Part shown: piece after piece, positions 57,228 to 64,000 of the stretch
Layout: every line of letters starts with the position of its first letter
How positions within the stretch are numbered: the first letter of the stretch is position 1
Origin: Vibrio sp. ED004
Lineage (GTDB): Bacteria; Pseudomonadota; Gammaproteobacteria; Enterobacterales; Vibrionaceae
Direction: 5' to 3'
Length of the DNA: 64,000 nucleotides
Assembly: GCF_023206395.1 (NCBI RefSeq)
Contig: NZ_CP066149.1
Span: forward strand, 2,542,001-2,606,000
Made by a program: the position numbers and the translations under genes
The notes under the pieces: model-generated
What the model was told of the DNA's origin: nothing
Database searches by the model: none
The model's input: only the letters and a program-made list of their open reading frames with translations

Positions 57228-57233
57228 CTTAGA

Positions 57234-58262
57234 TTAGTTGTTGCTGTGTAGCTCGCTGTTCAGTTCAACAGCAGATTTGTTCGCTAGACATTCAATTTGA
57301 CCAGTGATCGAGTTGCGACGGAACAGAAGATCAGATACGCCAGCTAGGTCGCGCGCTTTGATGATTTCTACTTCGTTGCCTTCTTTATCTAGCATGCGAA
57401 CTTTCGTACCCGCAGTTACGTAAAGACCCGATTCAACAGTACAACGATCGCCCATTGGGAAGCCAAGACCCGCGTTTGCGCCTAGAAGGCAGTTTTCGCC
57501 AATAGAGATAACCATAGTACCTCCACCAGATAGCGTACCCATGATAGAAGCGCCGCCGCCGATGTCTGAACCGTTACCCACAACAACACCAGCAGAGATA
57601 CGACCTTCAACCATGCTTACGCCAGTTGTACCTGCGTTGAAGTTGATGAAGCCTTCGTGCATAACTGTTGTGCCTTCACCCACATGTGCGCCAAGACGAA
57701 CACGAGAAGTATCAGCAATACGAATACCTGTTGGTACCACGTAATCCACCATTTTAGGGAACTTGTCTACGCAATCTACAGATAGAGCGCGACCAGCTAG
57801 GCGAGCTTCGATTTGACGCTCAGCCAGCTCAGGAAGATCGATTGGACCTTCGTTAGTCCATGCGATGTTGTGCAGTAGACCGAAGATACCGTCTAGTACC
57901 GTACCGTGTGGTTGAACTAGGCGGTTAGAGATAAGTTGTAGCTTAAGGAAGCCTTCAGCAACAGATGCTGGCTTCTCGTCAGTTGCAAGAACAACAAGAA
58001 CAAGTGGCTGCTCAGATGCTGCTTTTTCTGCGAAAGATGCGTTTGCTGCATCGTCGTTTGCTGCGAATGCTTTCGCTAGTTCTGCGCTTTGTGCAGCAGA
58101 GATTTCGATAGCTTGGTTGCCTTCAGTGTAACCTGCAACTTCACCAACAGCCGCTACTAGAGCGTCGCTTGGGTTTAGAAGTGGGTTAGGGAAGAACGCT
58201 TCAATGATTTTATTGTCGCGGTTTTTGGTTGCCGTACCGAAGGCTAGTGAAAAGTAAGCCAT
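57234..58262 (-). CDS. dapD: Tetrahydrodipicolinate N-succinyltransferase
   Basis: A 342-residue DapD of the long type found in vibrios and Pseudomonas. Left-handed beta-helix repeats are visible (VRLGAHVGEGTTVMHEGFINFNAGTTGVSMVEGRISAGVVVGNGSDIGGGASIMG). It catalyses the succinylation step in diaminopimelate and lysine synthesis. A single gene on the minus strand. Confidence 0.96.
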   Translation of the reverse strand: MAYFSLAFGTATKNRDNKIIEAFFPNPLLNPSDALVAAVGEVAGYTEGNQAIEISAAQSAELAKAFAANDDAANASFAEKAASEQPLVLVVLATDEKPASVAEGFLKLQLISNRLVQPHGTVLDGIFGLLHNIAWTNEGPIDLPELAERQIEARLAGRALSVDCVDKFPKMVDYVVPTGIRIADTSRVRLGAHVGEGTTVMHEGFINFNAGTTGVSMVEGRISAGVVVGNGSDIGGGASIMGTLSGGGTMVISIGENCLLGANAGLGFPMGDRCTVESGLYVTAGTKVRMLDKEGNEVEIIKARDLAGVSDLLFRRNSITGQIECLANKSAVELNSELHSNN

Positions 58263-58364
58263 GTTGAATCTCCATGTGTTGAGTCTTGATTTTGCTATTT
58301 CATAACAGCGGCTCGAATAACAAGCGCTGCCGTTAGCAAAGTTAATTTAATTGCGTTCATCATA

Positions 58365-58393
58365 AAGAGAGCGCCCTCGTTATGAAAGGGCGC
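58365..58393 (-). terminator. Hairpin after marC
   Basis: GCGCCCT / AGGGCGC with a nine-base loop, 128-150 bases after the marC stop codon. The U-run is interrupted. Confidence 0.5.
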
Positions 58394-58520
58394 ATCGGGA
58401 TAAAGTCTGTAAAATGATATTGCTTGTCTTTTGAGAGATATTTTTCTGCAATGAGAAAACACTGCAGATCAACACAAATTGATTGGTGCGTTAATCAACA
58501 TCCTCCTGTGAATAGCTTCT

Positions 58521-59162
58521 TTAGACAAACAGCGCCTTATAAGCCTGTTCAATTCCTTCAATCAACATCTGCATACCGATAACTGCGAGTATCAACCCCA
58601 TCATTCGAGTAATCACGTTCAGTGCGCTTGGCCCTACGGCTTTCACGAAGCGTTCGCCGAATACAAATAATACGTAGGTTAAGGTGCACAGAAGACCAAA
58701 GGCGACGATGGTAATGATGGTTTCGTAAATGCCTTCAGTGCTGGCGAAGTTCATCGCAGTGGCGATGGTGCCCGGGCCTGCCAGTATCGGCATGGCTAAA
58801 GGTGATACTGCGATGCTAAGCGCTGCGTCGCGTTGGGCGTCTGAGTTCACTTTCTCTTTTGCTTTGGCGTGTGTTGAATCACCTTGTAGCATGTGAAAGC
58901 CAATCAAAAAGACCAGAATACCGCCCGTGATGCGCAGTGCGTACAGCGTGATACCAAAGAGGTCAAAAATCAGTTTGCCAGATAGCGCAAACGTACTGAC
59001 GATGACAAATGCGATAAACACTGAACGGAAGGCGATGGACTTGACCGTTTCCCTGTCGTTATCACCAGTTAATCCAAGAAAGATTGGGGTGTTGGCGATT
59101 GGGTTCATGATGGCAAAAAAGCCCATGAACACAGTAATGGTATGAATGATGAGCTCTTTCAT
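58521..59162 (-). CDS. MarC-family membrane protein
   Basis: A 213-residue six-helix inner-membrane protein. Family features FFAIMNPIANTPIFLGLT, LRITGGILVFLIGFHML and AISPLAMPILAGPGTIATAM. The name derives from a supposed role in antibiotic resistance that was not confirmed; related YhgN/YchE function is unclear. Monocistronic. Confidence 0.92.
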   Translation of the reverse strand: MKELIIHTITVFMGFFAIMNPIANTPIFLGLTGDNDRETVKSIAFRSVFIAFVIVSTFALSGKLIFDLFGITLYALRITGGILVFLIGFHMLQGDSTHAKAKEKVNSDAQRDAALSIAVSPLAMPILAGPGTIATAMNFASTEGIYETIITIVAFGLLCTLTYVLFVFGERFVKAVGPSALNVITRMMGLILAVIGMQMLIEGIEQAYKALFV

Positions 59163-59261
59163 ATTATTCCTTTGAAAATATGCAGTTAAATACTAATGGT
59201 TGGTGTATTTAATCTTAGATACAAATAATTATTAGAAATAGATAGTAGAGCAAGTGTGAAT

Positions 59262-59291
59262 AAAAAACAGCCAGCATAAGGCTGGCTGTTT
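59262..59291 (-). terminator. Terminator of the NifU-like/GGGtGRT operon
   Basis: AAACAGCCAGC / GCTGGCTGTTT with loop ATAAG and a run of A at the left, giving a U-run in the minus strand. Confidence 0.85.
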
Positions 59292-59402
59292 GGTTTTAGT
59301 GATAGGTGTAGAGTTTTGGTCGTGCGTTATTGCGCGTTTCTCAATTAAAAAGCTCCACAAAAGGCTCTGCATGACAGGCCGACTATAGAGCTCGTTTTGT
59401 CG

Positions 59403-60392
59403 CTATGCGTTTTGAGATTCACTCACTGCGACAGCCAATGCAACCGTAGCACCTACCATTGGGTTGTTACCCATACCGATGAAGCCCATCATTGCTACGT
59501 GAGCTGGAACAGAAGAGCTACCAGCGAATTGAGCGTCAGCATGCATTCTACCCATGGTATCTGTCATGCCGTAAGACGCAGGGCCAGCGGCAACGTTGTC
59601 TGGGTGTAATGTACGGCCTGTGCCGCCGCCTGAAGCGACTGAGAAGTAAGGCAAGCCTTGGCGAGTACGCTCTGCTTTGTAGATACCTGCAACAGGGTGT
59701 TGGAAGCGTGTTGGGTTGGTTGAGTTACCCGTGATACTCACATCCACTTCTTCTCTGTGCATGATAGCTACGCCTTCACGCACATCATCAGCGCCATAAC
59801 ATAAGATCTCTCCACGAGGACCTTGTGAGAAGCGGCGACGCTCGGTTTCAACCAATTCACCCGTTTGGTAATCAAACTGAGTACGAACATAAGTAAAGCC
59901 ATTGATACGAGAGATTAAGTAAGCCGCATCTTTACCTAGACCGTTTAAGATAACTTTCAATGGTGTTTTGCGTGATTTGTTCACGTTCAGCGCAATCTTG
60001 ATCGCGCCTTCTGCAGCAGCAAAAGACTCATGGCCAGCAAGGAACGCAAAGCAGTGGCTCTCTTCATTGAGTAGGCGAGCAGCCAGTGCGCCGTGGCCGA
60101 TACCGACTTGGCGTTGCTCTGCAACACTGCCGGGTTTTGTGAATGCTTGAAGGCCTTCACCAATGATATTCGCCGCTTGTTCTGCGTTGTTCGCTTTACG
60201 GAACAGAGCTAATGCAGCACCAAGAGTGTAAGCGTCAGCTGCGCTTTCAAATGCGATAGGTTGAGTGTCCATCACTAATGCTTTTGGATCGACATTGTGT
60301 GATAGACAGTATTGGTTTGCTTGCTCTAAAGAGTCGAAGTTCATTTCTGCCAATACGCGAGTTACTGATTCATTAAATTGAGTGTTCATCAT
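59403..60392 (-). CDS. GGGtGRT-family protein
   Basis: A 329-residue protein of the family named for its GGGTGRT motif, seen here in YFSVASGGGTGRTLHPDN. Its biochemical function is not known to me. I prefer the start at 60392 (MMNTQFNES), with AGGAAAG before it. It is the second gene of a two-gene operon with the NifU-like protein and lies 23 bases after it. The family is generally found beside that scaffold gene in Clostridia and vibrios, suggesting a metal- or cluster-linked role. Here the operon is downstream of a fluoride riboswitch. Confidence 0.85.
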   Translation of the reverse strand: MMNTQFNESVTRVLAEMNFDSLEQANQYCLSHNVDPKALVMDTQPIAFESAADAYTLGAALALFRKANNAEQAANIIGEGLQAFTKPGSVAEQRQVGIGHGALAARLLNEESHCFAFLAGHESFAAAEGAIKIALNVNKSRKTPLKVILNGLGKDAAYLISRINGFTYVRTQFDYQTGELVETERRRFSQGPRGEILCYGADDVREGVAIMHREEVDVSITGNSTNPTRFQHPVAGIYKAERTRQGLPYFSVASGGGTGRTLHPDNVAAGPASYGMTDTMGRMHADAQFAGSSSVPAHVAMMGFIGMGNNPMVGATVALAVAVSESQNA

Positions 60393-60415
60393 ATCTTTCC
60401 TCTTAATTGGCAAAA

Positions 60416-61108
60416 TTATTGTTGGCGTGGGTTAATGGTGGTTACGGCTTCGTCGAAGCGACCATAAGTACCCGTCGCAAGGTCAGCAGCTTCGTTCGCT
60501 GGTACGCCTTGGTTAATCGCCTTCATCATTTTGCCGAGGTTGAGATATTCGTAGCCAATCACTTCACTGTGATCATCAAGTGCAAGCTTGGTCACGTAAC
60601 CTTCTGCAAGCTCTAGGTAACGAACGCCTTTCGCTGAGGTTGAATAGCTGGTACCGACTTGGCTACGCTGTGTTTGACCTAAGTCTTCTAACGCTGCGCC
60701 GATCTCTAGGCCGCCTTCAGAGAAAGCAGACTGAGTTCGACCGTAAACAAACTGTAGGAAGATTTCGCGCATCGCTACGTTGATAGCATCACATACTAAG
60801 TCAGTATTCAGCGCTTCAAGAATGGTTTTTCCGGTGAGGATTTCAGCAGCCATCGCGGCAGATTGCGTCATGCCGGAACAACCAATGGTTTCGATTAATG
60901 CTTCTTCGATGATGCCGTTTTTTACGTTAAGAGTCAGTTTTGCAGCACCTTGTTGTGGTGCACAAGTGCCTACGCCATGGCTTAAGCCAGAAATAGCGAT
61001 GACATCTTTTGGGCTAACCATTGCGCCTTCAACTGGAATTGGAGCTGAATTGTGAAGATCACCCCTTTGAATAGGGCACATTGATTGAATTTCTGAAGAG
61101 TAGTGCAT
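60416..61108 (-). CDS. NifU-like iron-sulfur cluster scaffold protein
   Basis: A 230-residue protein related to the IscU/NifU N-terminal scaffold. A conserved central region reads NGIIEEALIETIGCSGMTQSAAMAAEILTGKTILEALN with a cysteine in GCSGM; another is in GTCAPQQGAAK. The fold is as in NifU-like scaffolds, but the cysteine pattern differs from classical IscU, so a different cofactor or role is possible. First gene of the operon; its leader of about 200-280 bases carries a fluoride riboswitch (61309-61379). Confidence 0.85.
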   Translation of the reverse strand: MHYSSEIQSMCPIQRGDLHNSAPIPVEGAMVSPKDVIAISGLSHGVGTCAPQQGAAKLTLNVKNGIIEEALIETIGCSGMTQSAAMAAEILTGKTILEALNTDLVCDAINVAMREIFLQFVYGRTQSAFSEGGLEIGAALEDLGQTQRSQVGTSYSTSAKGVRYLELAEGYVTKLALDDHSEVIGYEYLNLGKMMKAINQGVPANEAADLATGTYGRFDEAVTTINPRQQ

Positions 61109-61181
61109 AATGTTTTCTCACTTATAGAGCCGTTTAAGACCTAGGGCGTTGAGAAAACAGGACGTGTTGGAAGAGGTGCGG

Positions 61182-61319
61182 CTAATTCACTACAGATCTT
61201 GAGTATCGATAATCCAAAGGTGTCATGGATCTTGGTCTTAATAGACTAAGTCCATTGCAAAATGGAGGAATAGCGATACGTCCAACAGTATTACCTGTTT
61301 TCGATTCTGTAGGAGTCAT
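61182..61319 (-). other. Possible leader peptide frame overlapping the riboswitch
   Basis: A 45-codon frame starts at the ATG inside the conserved TAATGACTCCTAC of the riboswitch and ends in TAG at 61182-61184. The protein would read MTPTESKTGNTVGRIAIPPF onward. It has no clear ribosome binding site outside the structured aptamer. I do not claim it is translated. Confidence 0.2.
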
Positions 61320-61379
61320 TAGCACTGTTCGGAAAGAACGGGCGGTTGAAGCAAAAGCTTAGGTGGAACCCCATCACCT
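61309..61379 (-). promoter_or_regulatory. Fluoride riboswitch (crcB motif)
   Basis: On the minus strand the leader has AGGTGATGGGGTTCCACCT, then AACCGCC, a hairpin GTTC/GAAC, and GCTAATGACTCCTAC. These agree with the conserved parts of the fluoride riboswitch; GCTAATGACTCCTAC equals the Bacillus cereus crcB aptamer. The GGGGTT and GACTCC segments can pair as in the aptamer. It lies 200 nt before the NifU-like start. No crcB or eriC gene is in view, so the regulated genes are the NifU-like/GGGtGRT pair. Confidence 0.85.
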
Positions 61380-61486
61380 GATGGCTATAGATTAGATCTT
61401 TATCACACTTTCATGCAAGCGAATGTTTAGAGCGATTTCGACTATAAACAAGCTTCATTATATTTCGATAAGTATAAAAAAAACGC

Positions 61487-61526
61487 CAATAACGAACTCT
61501 GATTAGAGGCGTCATTGACGTTTTTT
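61487..61526 (-). terminator. Terminator after yebG
   Basis: A long hairpin with outer arms AAAACG / CGTTTT and inner arms CAAT / ATTG, U-rich in the minus strand, 18 bases past the stop codon. Confidence 0.7.
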
Positions 61527-61543
61527 AGAAAGGTATCAGCTAG

Positions 61544-61837
61544 TTATGCTGCATCTTCTTCTGCGTCTTCAACAGCTTCAAGCTTCTTAGCTTTTTTCGG
61601 AGCTGGCTTACGCTTAGCACCTAATGCGTAAAGAACTTCTTCTTTGTTCTTCGCTAGGTACATTGCAAGTTCTTCTTGCTTGCCTTCATCTTCAACTAAA
61701 TCGCTTTTGCCTAACAGTTCAAAAAGCTCATCAGCCATATCCAGCATTTTGTCGTATGCGTCAGCTTCGGCTTTAGAGGTAAAAGTCATTTTCTCTTCTC
61801 CGTTGCGTTCCACCACGTACTTGACGATAACAGCCAT
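61544..61837 (-). CDS. yebG: SOS-induced protein YebG
   Basis: A 97-residue YebG. The N terminus MAVIVKYVVERNGEEKMTFTSKAEADAYDKMLD is very close to E. coli YebG. The function is unknown, but the gene is DNA-damage inducible through LexA; a LexA box is present at 61867-61882. The C terminus is Lys-, Glu- and Ala-rich (KPAPKKAKKLEAVEDAEEDAA). Confidence 0.93.
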   Translation of the reverse strand: MAVIVKYVVERNGEEKMTFTSKAEADAYDKMLDMADELFELLGKSDLVEDEGKQEELAMYLAKNKEEVLYALGAKRKPAPKKAKKLEAVEDAEEDAA

Positions 61838-61866
61838 GGTTAATCCTCTAAGTTTGATAAATTTTA

Positions 61867-61882
61867 CTGGCTTTTTATACAG
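61867..61882 (-). promoter_or_regulatory. LexA box of yebG
   Basis: CTGGCTTTTTATACAG fits CTG-N10-CAG and lies 30 to 45 bases upstream of the yebG start. Confidence 0.8.
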
Positions 61883-61925
61883 TTTCTGATGCGAAAAGTC
61901 CAGTTGGAGCCCGAACTATGCGGCC

Positions 61926-62822
61926 TCAATCTTGATGTGTAGCCCAGTCTTCACAATAACCCATGAAAGATTTCAGCAGTGGGCTTTGATATTTGTCTTT
62001 ATGGACCAGCATCCAGAATCGGCGTTTCATATCGAGTGGTACATCTAGTGCTTTCACTCGGCCTGAATCAATCGCGCGCTGTGCCGCTAAACGCGATAAA
62101 CAGGCAAAGCCCAGACCTGCAGAAACAGAGTTGATGATCGCTTCGGTGGTGTTGAGCTCAAATGATTCGTACCAGTGCTCGATACGCGGTGCAACGGCAC
62201 GCAAGAAAAACTCACGTGTACCTGAGCCTGACTCGCGCAATATCCAATGGCTGTCTTCTAAATCATGCAGAGCAACTTTGTTTTGTGAAACGAGAGGGTG
62301 TTGATTACTAACGATAATACACATCTCATCGCTACTGAACTGGCTAGATATCAATTCAGGGTGGAGTGTTTTTCCTTCAATTAGTGCGATATCCAGTTCA
62401 TAATCCACCAACTTTTGGCATATCAGCGCACTGTTTGAAATGAACAAGCTCTGGTCTTGATGCTGAGTTCGTTCGCGAAAGCCAGACAGAATAAAGGGTG
62501 CGACCTGATTACCAATTGTGTCACTCGCGCCAACCTTGAGATTGCCACTTAATGGTTGGTCGTCGCGGAACAAAACATCGATGCCTGCAGCTCTGTGAAG
62601 TATCTCATCGGCCAAAGGAAGTAACTTTTGTCCCTCCTGATTGAGAATTAATCGGTTGTTGACCCGGTCAAATAGAGAGTGACCTAACTGTTTCTCCATT
62701 TCGCCTAGTGCCATGCTGACCGCTGCTTTAGACAAAAACAGCGCTTCGGATGCGGCGGTAAGCGTCGAATGCTGGGTAATGGTGACAAACACTTTGAGTT
62801 GTTTGATTGAGATATTAGCCAT
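61926..62822 (-). CDS. LysR-family transcriptional regulator
   Basis: A 298-residue regulator from the ATG at 62822 (MANISIKQLKVFVTITQHSTLTAASEALFLSKAAVSMALGEMEKQLG), which holds the N-terminal winged helix-turn-helix. The C-terminal effector domain follows (about 90-298). The frame upstream of 62822 is not coding. Divergent from the TDT-family transporter, with a 160-bp shared intergenic region, so it probably controls that gene. Resembles YeiE/CysB-like regulators. Confidence 0.92.
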   Translation of the reverse strand: MANISIKQLKVFVTITQHSTLTAASEALFLSKAAVSMALGEMEKQLGHSLFDRVNNRLILNQEGQKLLPLADEILHRAAGIDVLFRDDQPLSGNLKVGASDTIGNQVAPFILSGFRERTQHQDQSLFISNSALICQKLVDYELDIALIEGKTLHPELISSQFSSDEMCIIVSNQHPLVSQNKVALHDLEDSHWILRESGSGTREFFLRAVAPRIEHWYESFELNTTEAIINSVSAGLGFACLSRLAAQRAIDSGRVKALDVPLDMKRRFWMLVHKDKYQSPLLKSFMGYCEDWATHQD

Positions 62823-62982
62823 CAGGTTCCTAGTTTTGCGCTGCTGGTGGAAAGGGTTGTTCAGTATTGATGAACACTTGTTATATATAATTGGATATTG
62901 TTTAACGAAGCGCAAGCGTATTATGGCTTCAACAAGCTGATGAGTTCACAAGTTTAGTGAATTAAGTTTAAGAGAGGCTGAC

Positions 62983-63978
62983 ATGATTCAACGTATTAAA
63001 TATAGATTAACAGGAGCTCCAACACCCATGGCAGGGTTAGCACTAGCAATCGCAAGCTTAGGTTGGTGCTGGGATGGCGTTTTAGTCGCACAAGGTATTT
63101 TGCACACTTCTGGCTTAGTGCAGTGGATCAGTGCGGGTATTGCAGCGGTATTGCTTCTTGTTTTGGCTGTGAAATTTTTGATTCATGGCCACCTATTGCG
63201 TGAAGATCTTGCTCACCCTGTTGTCGGCAGTGTGGTACCAACATTTGCTATGGGGTGCATGGTGGTATCTGCGTCTTTGGCGCCAATCTCTCAATTCTTA
63301 CAAGAAGCGATGTGGTTGGCATCTGTGGCTTTGCACGTTGTATTTCTAGTGAGCTTTTTGTACCACAGAGCTAAAAACTTTGAGATTCACCACATGGTGC
63401 CAAGTTGGTTTGTGCCACCGATCGGTATTATCGTAGCTGACGTTTCTTTCTCTGGTAATCCAGTTTTAGAGCCAGTAGCGAACGCGACTTTGGTATTCGG
63501 TTTATTGGTTTACGCTGTGATGTTACCACTGATGGTTTACCGCTTGATCTTCTCTCACGAAGTGCCAGATGCAGCAAAACCAACGATTGCGATTATGGCA
63601 GCACCAGCGAGCCTATCTTTGGCGGGTTACTTAACCGTTACTGCTAGCCCTTCACCAGTGATCATTGGTTTATTATTTGGTATTGCAGTGTTGATGACGT
63701 TTATTATCTACATCGCGTTTTTCAAACTACTTCGTCTGCCATTCAGCCCAGGCTATGCAGCGTTTACTTTCCCAATCGTGATTGGTGCAACAGCGTTATT
63801 TAAATTGGCGGCTTGGATGCAAGTACAAGGTGTTGAAGCGCACTACATCAGCCAAGTGTTCAATCTAGCGTACCTAGAACTCATAGTGGCAACCTTCGTC
63901 GTTGGTTATGTCGCTGTTCGTTACTACATGAACTACAAACCTCATCGTGTTTTAAGTGCGGTAGCCGGCAGATTGTAA
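62983..63978 (+). CDS. TehA/TDT-family transporter (SLAC1-like)
   Basis: A 331-residue protein with ten predicted helices, of the tellurite-resistance/dicarboxylate (TDT) family. It begins LTGAPTPMAGLALAIASLGWCWDG and contains HMVPSWFVPPIGIIVADVSFSG and SPGYAAFTFPIVIGATALFKLA. Members are anion channels or exporters of tellurite, sulfite or malate. The substrate is unknown. Divergent LysR partner upstream suggests induction by a small anion. The stop codon lies 22 bases before the window end. Confidence 0.9.
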   Translation: MIQRIKYRLTGAPTPMAGLALAIASLGWCWDGVLVAQGILHTSGLVQWISAGIAAVLLLVLAVKFLIHGHLLREDLAHPVVGSVVPTFAMGCMVVSASLAPISQFLQEAMWLASVALHVVFLVSFLYHRAKNFEIHHMVPSWFVPPIGIIVADVSFSGNPVLEPVANATLVFGLLVYAVMLPLMVYRLIFSHEVPDAAKPTIAIMAAPASLSLAGYLTVTASPSPVIIGLLFGIAVLMTFIIYIAFFKLLRLPFSPGYAAFTFPIVIGATALFKLAAWMQVQGVEAHYISQVFNLAYLELIVATFVVGYVAVRYYMNYKPHRVLSAVAGRL

Positions 63979-64000
63979 AGGGCAATAGTTCAAAAGATAA

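Noticed and set aside
61300..61385. M-box (magnesium) riboswitch
   Set aside because: The 3' part looks similar (ACAGTGCTAA), but the GCTGCTGCCC and CCAATGGGTCAA core is absent and the element is only about 70 nt, which fits the fluoride class.

Overview
The window reads as a marine Vibrio chromosome, most likely from the Splendidus clade (inferred from gene content). Evidence is the tmRNA tag AANDENYALAA, the order ssrA-smpB-ratA/ratB-bamE-recN-nadK-grpE-dnaK-dnaJ, a PL7 alginate lyase, Vibrio-type DapD and PurL, and moderate A+T content. No rRNA or tRNA genes were seen; the only stable RNA gene is ssrA.

Positions 1-1695 hold the 3' end of a drug-efflux MFS gene, one unknown gene and intrinsic terminators. 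Positions 1696-28320 are a genomic island of about 26.6 kb integrated at the 3' end of ssrA. An 18-bp copy of the ssrA end (TGGTGGAGCTGGCGGGAG) lies at 1696-1713 and again inside ssrA at 28303-28320, and a tyrosine integrase and an AlpA-type regulator sit at the ssrA end. A third, partial att copy at 6652-6672 suggests two stacked elements. Each att copy is preceded by a different hairpin that can serve as the ssrA terminator.

The island cargo is defence and toxin-antitoxin material. It contains a hipBA locus whose kinase is split by an IS21-family element with a 5-bp target duplication, an intact second HipBA-like pair, a DUF4143 ATPase, an orphan hipB, a primase-helicase protein of the TOTE type, a serine recombinase, and a three-gene operon. 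That operon encodes a SNF2-type helicase with a C-terminal DUF3883 domain, a DUF1156 adenine-methylase-like protein and a DUF499 ATPase. Immediately upstream of it lie a seven- to eight-unit array of about 107-bp structured tandem repeats and a series of GAACAGTGTTC palindromes. I consider this assembly the best candidate for an incompletely described system in the window.

From 28.3 kb to the end the sequence is core chromosome. It holds trans-translation (ssrA, smpB), ratAB, bamE, the SOS gene recN with two LexA boxes, nadK, the heat-shock genes grpE and dnaK-dnaJ with sigma-32 promoters, a cation symporter, an IS110/IS1111-type element with a frameshifted transposase, and alginate lyase. 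It continues with a minor-pilin cluster, an AbgT-family transporter, a CNNM/CBS protein, tadA, a 43-residue basic protein, mltF, purL with a PurR box, a DUF3332 lipoprotein, dapD and marC. Last come a NifU-like/GGGtGRT gene pair behind a fluoride riboswitch, yebG with a LexA box, and a LysR regulator divergent from a TehA/TDT-family transporter.
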